From NIOZ-UU13 sp049287505 (GTDB lineage Bacteria > Planctomycetota > Phycisphaerae > Sedimentisphaerales > Anaerobacaceae): 17,147 nucleotides of DNA. The stretch covers positions 1 to 17,147 of the forward strand of contig JBAQFY010000249.1 of the NCBI GenBank assembly GCA_049287505.1, read 5' to 3'. Within the stretch, counting starts at the first letter, position 1. Each line of letters begins with the position of its first letter. A program made the position numbers and the translations under genes. Below are positions 13,233 to 17,147 of this stretch, piece by piece. The notes beneath the pieces are model-generated. The model saw nothing but the letters and a program-made list of their open reading frames with translations, made no database searches and was not told where the DNA came from.

Positions 13233-15440
13233 TTATGGTTCCTGTTCTGGCTCTGGTGCCGGGCGATAAAGCCTAATGTCGTCAAAATACACCACCCCTG
13301 AACCGCCAAGGCTCGTCGAATCACCTTTAGTGCCGATGCCAATAGCGATATTATCAACATCAGTCAGGTCTATACCCTGGTCGGTAAAGTCCTGCAGAGG
13401 AATAATCCACTCGGTCCAGGTGGGTTTCACTGTTGCGCCGGGGTCTTCGTGATAGACCACCGCAGGTTCACCGCTGCCGTTGCCCACAGCTACATACATA
13501 GGCTGAGGGGCGTTGCTGAGTATGCCGATATCCTGGTTCGTCCACTCCCCAGAGACTGTGCCGGTGATACTAACGTTAGAGAACCTGGCCTCACAGACCT
13601 CGCTGGCGTTATGTGCAGTCACTGCCAGACCTATATACATAGGAATATTCATTTTCATGCTCTCATTGCCAACCTGTGTCCAGGATGTGCCGTCAGCCGA
13701 ATAAGAGGCCGTAACAGCGCCGCTAACGCTGCGTTCTATTTTCACCCATTGCGGCGCCATGATCCCGGCTATATCCGTGGCGAAGCTCACACCACCCGCC
13801 GATCTGCGGCGCTGAAAGGAAACGCCCTGCGTAGCTGAGACGATCATCATAGTATGGATGGAATCGGTATCCAGGGTATCACGGAGCATCACGCCGGCTT
13901 TGGCCCAGCCGTGTGTCTCCTCCACGCTCTCCACCTTTGCAATAATCGAACCGGGGCTGGTGAGCTCCTTGTAGGCGAAGTGGAACTCATCGGAGGTGTC
14001 CCAGATATCAGCGCCGGAGCCGGTCATCGTATAGGTGCCGACCGTTTCTTCCACGAAACTGCCGGTATAGCCCGGATAACCTCTAAACCACAGCGACAAT
14101 AGTGTAACACCTTGCCTGGTCCAATCCTGCACGGGACTAAACGCACGTTCGGCTTCTGAATAATTTGCTGTACCACTGTTGTCATAAAAAAATGGCATCG
14201 CCTGCTCGCCGCCGTGGACAATCGTGGTCTCAACGAAATGCTCTCCAGCGTTAAAGTCCGGGTTTTCATAACCTATCGTGGAACCGTTTATTGGGTCGTC
14301 CCACCCATCTGTCCACGTACTAAATATATAATTGGGTGGATAGTCGTTGTAGTTCTCGAAATCGTCCACGATAAGATAGTTGACTATCATAAAGCTCCAG
14401 ATGTCACCTTTATAGACTGTGGCCTCGGGTGGTGCATTGACTTCATCGACTCGCCAATAATAGGTCTGGCCGAATTCGAGAAGGCCGGCAGGTTTATAAG
14501 CGAGTTCGCCCTGGCTTTCACTGACCAGTACGTCCAGCGGTTCGGTTCTGCTCGCCTCATTGACATCGTCGTAAACTGTCCCGAAGTACACATCATGTTT
14601 GTCGGCAAAAAGTCCCGGTTTCCAGCTAAGGGCCGTATCCATTGGCACACCCGTAGCCCCATTAGCAGGGTTCGGTCTTGCAGCCAGGGGGCCCGGCAAT
14701 TCTACTTTACCTTCCATAATCGGCCCAAGCTCCGTCTCTTCCAGTGCATGGTCATAGAAGCGCACATCATCAAGCATACCATCGAAGAAAGATGCATCCC
14801 AATCATCCGGCGCGGTACCAGCAGTGTTGCCTCTGGTTCCCAAATACATACTGGCATCGGTGGCTACTACTGCCCCTGTAGTGGCTCTTTCTTTGTCAAC
14901 CTCTCCATTAATATAAATGTACGCCATGTTATTGACGTCATACACGCAGGCAATGTGAAACCATTCGTTCAACGGCGGTGCCGTGGTACCATTCATGTTA
15001 TGATTCTCACCCTCACCCGAACCGTCTCCCGTAAGGCCTGCTCCGCAAAAGTCTATGGTGTCATCTGAGAACCTTCGCACTGACCAGCCACCTCTATCCT
15101 GATCACCACCCTTGCCAATCATAGACCTACCCCAGGGGTCGCCCCAGTCGTTAATGTATGCCCAAAGCGTGATGCTGAAGCTGCCCGATGGATTGAATAT
15201 TGGGTCGTTCCCGCAGTCCACATAGTCACCGTCACCGTCAAAGGACAATGCGCCATCTAAGATGCCTTCGGCCCAGCTTGTGTCACCGTAGAGTGTTCCA
15301 TCATTATTGCCGACAGAGTCTGCGGCGGTGGTGCCGGAGCCCTCATCCAGCTTCCAGCGTCCAATCAGTTCAGCCGAGGTACTCCCGGTAAGACCCAGTA
15401 TCAAAACAACGGAAACTAAAAGAATCAATTTATTAAACAT
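13233..15440 (-). CDS. secreted LamG/jelly-roll multidomain protein
   Basis: A 735-residue exported protein. A signal peptide (about 1-23, FNKLILLVSVVLILGL..STSA) is followed by a LamG-like concanavalin fold (about 25-235, ELIGRWKLDEGSG to DDVRFYDHALEETELG) and a fibronectin-like segment (about 255-336, NPANGATGVPMDTALSW to TYYWRVDEVN). A carbohydrate-binding-like jelly roll opens at VDDFENYND (about 358) and closes at VYFDDIRLYRP (about 718-727). Inside this last domain, residues about 463-640 form a DUF1349-like lectin domain (SGADIWDTSDEFHFAY, WAKAGVMLRDTL, WVKIERS, ARFSNVSITG). No anchor or sorting motif is visible after the short Pro/Glu tail. Probably binds extracellular polysaccharide; no catalytic motif was seen. 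ATG 15440 has AAGGAGGA 7 bases upstream; the in-frame start at 15494 is rejected. Confidence 0.88.
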   Translation of the reverse strand: MFNKLILLVSVVLILGLTGSTSAELIGRWKLDEGSGTTAADSVGNNDGTLYGDTSWAEGILDGALSFDGDGDYVDCGNDPIFNPSGSFSITLWAYINDWGDPWGRSMIGKGGDQDRGGWSVRRFSDDTIDFCGAGLTGDGSGEGENHNMNGTTAPPLNEWFHIACVYDVNNMAYIYINGEVDKERATTGAVVATDASMYLGTRGNTAGTAPDDWDASFFDGMLDDVRFYDHALEETELGPIMEGKVELPGPLAARPNPANGATGVPMDTALSWKPGLFADKHDVYFGTVYDDVNEASRTEPLDVLVSESQGELAYKPAGLLEFGQTYYWRVDEVNAPPEATVYKGDIWSFMIVNYLIVDDFENYNDYPPNYIFSTWTDGWDDPINGSTIGYENPDFNAGEHFVETTIVHGGEQAMPFFYDNSGTANYSEAERAFSPVQDWTRQGVTLLSLWFRGYPGYTGSFVEETVGTYTMTGSGADIWDTSDEFHFAYKELTSPGSIIAKVESVEETHGWAKAGVMLRDTLDTDSIHTMMIVSATQGVSFQRRRSAGGVSFATDIAGIMAPQWVKIERSVSGAVTASYSADGTSWTQVGNESMKMNIPMYIGLAVTAHNASEVCEARFSNVSITGTVSGEWTNQDIGILSNAPQPMYVAVGNGSGEPAVVYHEDPGATVKPTWTEWIIPLQDFTDQGIDLTDVDNIAIGIGTKGDSTSLGGSGVVYFDDIRLYRPAPEPEQEP

Positions 15441-15830
15441 AACAATATCCTCCTTCAAAAAAGTTAATACAATTATGAATTGTGGTTTGGCCATACAAAA
15501 AACTCTCGTTCCCGCAGAGGCGGGATATGAAGTGTTAATTGAGATGTAGCAATCTTAGCGGCGAAAAACAAAGAAAAGTGATTACTTACAACTCTGCGCC
15601 TCGTATAATACACAATGACTCCTCCTCTATTCGGAAAACTACGAGAATTGTGCCCTTTGGATGACCTCAAATCCGCAGATGCCCGCCCATTCGACTACGC
15701 TCAGGACAAGATCTGTGCAGGCACAAGTTTCACTAATATTATCTATACCAAATTATCTACCTTTTCGTCAAGCAGAATCTTGAGATAACGGGATGTTTCC
15801 CGGACATCCCAAAGCAAAATGAATAATTCA
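15441..15830. other. spacer between LamG and membrane-protein genes, with small repeats
   Basis: No gene is seen. It holds a TCCCGC-AGAG-GCGGGA hairpin (15510-15525), a CCATTCGACTACGCTCAGG phrase at 15687-15705 of a kind dispersed in many genomes, and a GGGATGT/ACATCCC hairpin (15790-15810) with a 7-base loop. A promoter for the LamG gene must lie here, but I could not pick one with confidence. Confidence 0.5.
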
Positions 15831-15859
15831 TTGACCTGTTGCGGTTTTAATGCTACTCT
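15831..15859 (+). promoter_or_regulatory. sigma70-type promoter for the membrane protein gene
   Basis: TTGACC (15831-15836), 17 bases, then an extended -10 TGC-TACTCT (15851-15859). The start would fall near 15866, about 20 bases before the ATG at 15889. The -35 matches well, while the -10 hexamer is weak but is helped by the TG. Confidence 0.5.
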
Positions 15860-15888
15860 ATCGCCGGTGTAATTGAGGAATCTTAATC

Positions 15889-16788
15889 ATGGAATTATCC
15901 GTCTTAATGAAGCTAAGAATCGCTGCTGCGATTATCACGGGTGTGGTTTTGATAGGTATTTTAGGCTGGCCGCTGGCAGTGTCATCCGAGCCGCTTAGTG
16001 CTTTGCGTGCCGGTGATATAAGTCTCGGCGGCGCAACAATTTTGTTGATTTTGGCATTCTTGGCCGGTTTTGTTGCCTATTTTCTTTCCTGGCCCTACGG
16101 CCGGGAAATCGGCATATTGGCCGCACCATCAGGCTTGGCGGTCTGGGCCGTGCGCTCCAGCAGTATGGCTGCTTTGTTGCAGTTAAACCCTACCGCTGCG
16201 CAGCGCCAGGCACTTCTTGCGACGTTTAAATGGGATTCCATTTTCTGGCTGATTGTTGTCGCCGCCGGTTTCGCAGGCGTGCTATTAGGGCAGAAAATAC
16301 TGTCAAACCCCAGAACGGCCAAAACAAAGAAAAAATCTAACTCTAAGACAACTCAATACATAAACGTAATAATTGCCCTGGTCGGCTCAGCTTTAATAGC
16401 TCATTTTTGTATCAAAATATTTGCTCAGGATGTTACAGTATTCGATAACAGATTAGGCTCGCTTATGGCACAGCCTTCTGTTGGACAGATAGTTTTTGCT
16501 GTATTTGTCTCATTCGGACTCGCCGCTTTCATAGTCAAGAAATTTCTCGATGTCAGCTATATCTGGCCGGCAATAGCCTGTGCTTTGGTAACTGCCTTTG
16601 CTACAAGCACTTATGCCAATCGAGTGGTATTGCAATATCTTGTTCAGCAATTTCCTGCACCCTTTTTCTCTAACGCGGTTGTTTCTGTGCTGCCTCTGCA
16701 AATGGTGGCTTTCGGAACATTAGGTTCGATTGCAGGCTACTGGATAGCTGTCCGCTATCATTTTTGGAGAAAACACGAAATCAAATAG
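15889..16788 (+). CDS. integral membrane protein, about seven helices, unknown function
   Basis: A 299-residue hydrophobic protein. Likely membrane segments lie near residues 9-27, 47-66, 116-135, 158-176, 198-218, 223-243 and 263-288, with a weaker one near 74-90. A basic Lys/Ser/Thr-rich loop (about 140-155, RTAKTKKKSNSKTT) is probably cytoplasmic. No transporter or enzyme motif is recognised. The start is ATG 15889, with GAGGA about 10 bases upstream; the Met at residue 7 has no better site. It is alone on the plus strand behind its own promoter and ends 327 bases before csrA. There is no sign of damage. It may be a lineage-specific protein. Confidence 0.78.
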   Translation: MELSVLMKLRIAAAIITGVVLIGILGWPLAVSSEPLSALRAGDISLGGATILLILAFLAGFVAYFLSWPYGREIGILAAPSGLAVWAVRSSSMAALLQLNPTAAQRQALLATFKWDSIFWLIVVAAGFAGVLLGQKILSNPRTAKTKKKSNSKTTQYINVIIALVGSALIAHFCIKIFAQDVTVFDNRLGSLMAQPSVGQIVFAVFVSFGLAAFIVKKFLDVSYIWPAIACALVTAFATSTYANRVVLQYLVQQFPAPFFSNAVVSVLPLQMVAFGTLGSIAGYWIAVRYHFWRKHEIK

Positions 16789-17056
16789 TAAAATCTCCGG
16801 CTTTTGGCAAATTCAACACATCTTTTTTTAAATCTCCCATTCTATATAAATCTATATATTTCAAGCACTTATACATATAGCGTCTTATAATAAAGCTTCA
16901 TTGTCCAAACAAAAACAAAAATGGTTGTTTTAAGGCTCGAAATTAGCCGAAATATATTTGTGTTAAGGTTTGTCGGACGGATGTAGTTTTTGCACTGAGC
17001 AGTTATGAAAATAATGGCATATATCTGAAAGTTTTAATGGGCATCTGAACGAACAC
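16789..17056. other. AT-rich spacer, nothing recognised
   Basis: Rich in TATA-like words (CTATATAAATCTATATAT near 16841-16858, TATAAT at 16886-16891 without a matching -35). I see no gene, tRNA or convincing terminator for the preceding gene here. Confidence 0.4.
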
Positions 17057-17085
17057 TTGACCGGAATTTTCGTAACATATATGAT
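17057..17085 (+). promoter_or_regulatory. near-consensus sigma70 promoter for csrA
   Basis: TTGACC (17057-17062), exactly 17 bases, TATGAT (17080-17085). Each hexamer differs from consensus by one base. The start would be near 17092, giving a leader of about 24 bases that includes AAGGAG. Confidence 0.7.
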
Positions 17086-17115
17086 AGTAAGACCAGCCGA
17101 CAAAAGGAGTTAGAA

Positions 17116-17147
17116 ATGTTGGTTTTAAGCAGACAAAGAGATGAGTC
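17116..17147 (+). CDS. csrA: carbon storage regulator CsrA, 5' end only
   Basis: Eleven codons are visible before the window ends: MLVLSRQRDES. This matches the start of CsrA/RsmA (MLxLxRxxxE), a small dimeric RNA-binding protein that binds GGA motifs near ribosome binding sites and controls translation of many mRNAs. AAGGAG at 17104-17109 lies 6 bases upstream. The leader ACAAAAGGAG itself resembles a CsrA target, as expected if the gene represses itself. The rest of the protein (usually 60-75 residues) lies outside the window, so integrity cannot be judged. Confidence 0.85.
   Translation, partial: MLVLSRQRDE

Noticed and set aside
14214..15068. 284-residue plus-strand ORF opposite the LamG gene
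   Set aside because: A shadow frame of the LamG gene; no ribosome binding site and no recognisable family, while the minus strand has clear domains.
1..17147. tRNA or rRNA genes
   Set aside because: I looked for T-arm (GGTTCGAATCC-like) and conserved rRNA words and saw none; short tRNAs could still be missed by eye.

Overview
The window looks like a contig piece from a Planctomycetota genome, most likely class Phycisphaerae. The basis is the large secreted LamG/jelly-roll protein with planctomycete-style spacer motifs (VDDFENYND, TYYWRVDEVN), a csrA start, pairs of lipoproteins, and intergenic regions packed with short palindromic dispersed repeats. Base composition is moderate in the core genes and more AT-rich in about the first 1.6 kb. 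The taxon is an inference; no rRNA or tRNA gene was seen.

Layout. Positions 1-1641 are accessory: the 3' end of an unknown gene, a reverse-strand fragment matching the C-terminus of dGTP triphosphohydrolase (dgt), a HAD-family phosphatase abutting that fragment, and a small basic ORF with a strong ribosome binding site. On the minus strand at 1678-4484 come a HIT-family nucleotide hydrolase/phosphorylase and two related lipoproteins, read from a promoter near 4533-4560. Divergent from these is ilvD (dihydroxy-acid dehydratase, branched-chain amino acid synthesis). A DUF433/DUF5615 toxin-antitoxin pair follows with its own promoter and a possible operator, then two overlapping YkgJ-type cysteine-cluster proteins.

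The minus strand from 12825 down to 8324 is a peptidoglycan/division cluster in the order murC, murB, ddl, ftsQ-like. murC and murB overlap, and ddl starts directly after the murB stop. They make UDP-MurNAc, add L-Ala to it, and make D-Ala-D-Ala; the last gene is a probable divisome membrane protein. The usual ftsA/ftsZ do not follow. Upstream of murC lie a repeat-rich spacer, the LamG protein on the minus strand, a seven-helix membrane protein of unknown function on the plus strand with a good promoter, and the first 11 codons of csrA behind a near-consensus promoter.

The strongest unexplained signal is the repeats. At least four kinds of short inverted or palindromic element fill the spacers. 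Two share AAGTGCCTAAAGT-type ends, and in both cases the right end supplies the last codons and stop of the neighbouring gene (lipoprotein, ddl). A hairpin-type repeat also appears inside the N-terminal extension of murC. No convincing new multi-gene system was found; the repeats and the dgt/HAD junction are the items most worth checking.
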